From contig JAHALF010000023.1 of NCBI GenBank assembly GCA_018371275.1, positions 1-14,417 on the forward strand: a stretch of DNA of 14,417 nucleotides, read 5' to 3'. Positions 13,754-14,417 of this stretch are shown piece after piece. The position numbers were made by a program, and so were the translations under genes. Position 1 is the first letter of the stretch, and every line of letters starts with the position of its first letter. The DNA is from Clostridiales bacterium. GTDB lineage: Bacteria > Bacillota > Clostridia > Lachnospirales > CAG-274. The notes below the pieces were generated by a model that searched no databases, was not told the DNA's origin, and was given only the letters and a program-made list of their open reading frames with translations.

Positions 13754-14417
13754 ATGAGAGTTTTAAAAAATGATGTAGAATTAATAGCAGTTAATCTGCA
13801 ACAGTATTCCAGTAATAATGATATTTTAACATTTGAGTTTGAAAAGCCTTTAGATTTTAAAACGGAAGGTAGTTTGGTGCAAATTATATATGAAACTGAC
13901 AAATTAGATAACATTAAAAATAATAATATAACTATTGAAGAGATAGAAAATAAAATAGTTATTAATTGGAGGATTAAAGAAAGTATAACTTTAACATCAG
14001 GAGATAAAAGAACACAAATAGTTATAAAAAATAATGATAGTGTATATTTATCTAAAGTTTTTATTATTAAAGTTTTAGAAAGTTTAGATGTTGATAATAA
14101 AATAGTTGAGACTAATTTATCTTATCTTGAATATTGGGAAGAAAGAATAAAAGAATTAGCTGAAAGAATAGAACAATTTGAGGGTACAGACTTATCACAA
14201 TATATAACAGAAACATTACTTAATGAAAGATTAGAAAACTATTTTAATAAGTTAGAAATACAAGAAAAATTAGATAAAAAAGCAGATAAGGAAGCATTAG
14301 CAAGTAAATTAGATGCTGAAATATATAATCAAGATAAATCTAGTTTTGCTTTAAATACCGAATTAAATAAAAAAGCTAATATTAATGATGTATATATAAA
14401 AAATGATACATATAATA
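13754..14417 (+). CDS. BppU-type baseplate / tail fibre protein, N-terminal part (cut by window end)
   Basis: The start at 13754 follows GGAGG (13743-13747) and the frame stays open for 221 codons to the edge. Residues 1 to about 115 read as the beta-sandwich domain of phage baseplate upper proteins (BppU N-terminal type): MRVLKNDVELIAVNLQQYS, LTFEFEKPLDFKTEGSLVQI, KIVINWRIKESITLTSGDKR, VYLSKVFIIKVLES. A coiled coil follows (SYLEYWEERIKELAERIEQF), then fibre-like short repeats (KLDKKADKEALASKLDAE; FALNTELNKKANINDVYIKN) typical of trimeric fibre shafts. The receptor-binding end lies beyond the window. It likely attaches to the Dit/hub complex encoded upstream and gives host specificity. Confidence 0.85.
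   Translation, partial: MRVLKNDVELIAVNLQQYSSNNDILTFEFEKPLDFKTEGSLVQIIYETDKLDNIKNNNITIEEIENKIVINWRIKESITLTSGDKRTQIVIKNNDSVYLSKVFIIKVLESLDVDNKIVETNLSYLEYWEERIKELAERIEQFEGTDLSQYITETLLNERLENYFNKLEIQEKLDKKADKEALASKLDAEIYNQDKSSFALNTELNKKANINDVYIKNDTYN

Overview
This window is one continuous, rightward block of late structural genes from a tailed phage or prophage. It runs from the end of the small terminase gene into a baseplate or tail-fibre gene. The DNA is very AT-rich, and codons such as TTA, AGA and ATA dominate. Starts are preceded by AGGAGG-like or G-run ribosome binding sites. This points to a phage of a low-GC anaerobe, most likely a Clostridia-class member of the Bacillota; I cannot exclude another AT-rich host such as a fusobacterium. 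All supported genes lie on the + strand and many overlap by 1-4 bases (TAATG or ATGA), so translation is probably coupled along the operon.

Layout. Packaging: C-terminus of TerS (1-204) and TerL (194-1405). Head: SPP1 gp6-like portal (1405-2667), SPP1 gp7/Mu F-like minor head protein (2671-3441), a poorly conserved junction with a small ORF (3524-3637) and a hairpin, scaffold (3732-4304) and major capsid protein (4316-5107). Head-tail joining: connector (5128-5436), head-closure protein (5433-5735), HK97 gp10-like protein (5735-6142) and tail terminator (6139-6483). Tail tube: major tail protein (6495-7064), a tail assembly chaperone pair made by a probable -1 frameshift (7064-7366 and 7360-7641), and tape measure protein (7642-9912). 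Tail tip: distal tail protein (9924-10784), Gp37-like tail protein (10786-11694), a baseplate/receptor-binding-type protein (11710-12648), an unrecognised tip protein (12648-13304), a small protein (13317-13556), an XkdX-like protein (13584-13721) and a BppU-type protein cut by the window end (13754 onward). With no sheath gene between major tail protein and chaperones, and a long tape measure, this is a siphophage with a flexible non-contractile tail. A separate scaffold and no visible prohead protease fit an SPP1-like head assembly route.

How it works together: the terminase packages DNA through the portal into a procapsid built on the scaffold; connector, closure and terminator proteins join it to a tail whose length is set by the tape measure and whose tube is loaded with help from the chaperones; the last genes build the host-recognition tip.

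I see no unknown defence or mobile system here. The points most worth a second look are post-transcriptional: two similar terminator-like hairpins bracketing the scaffold and capsid genes, a frameshift site buried in its own hairpin, a terminator fused to a stop codon before XkdX, and signs of frame decay just after the minor head gene.
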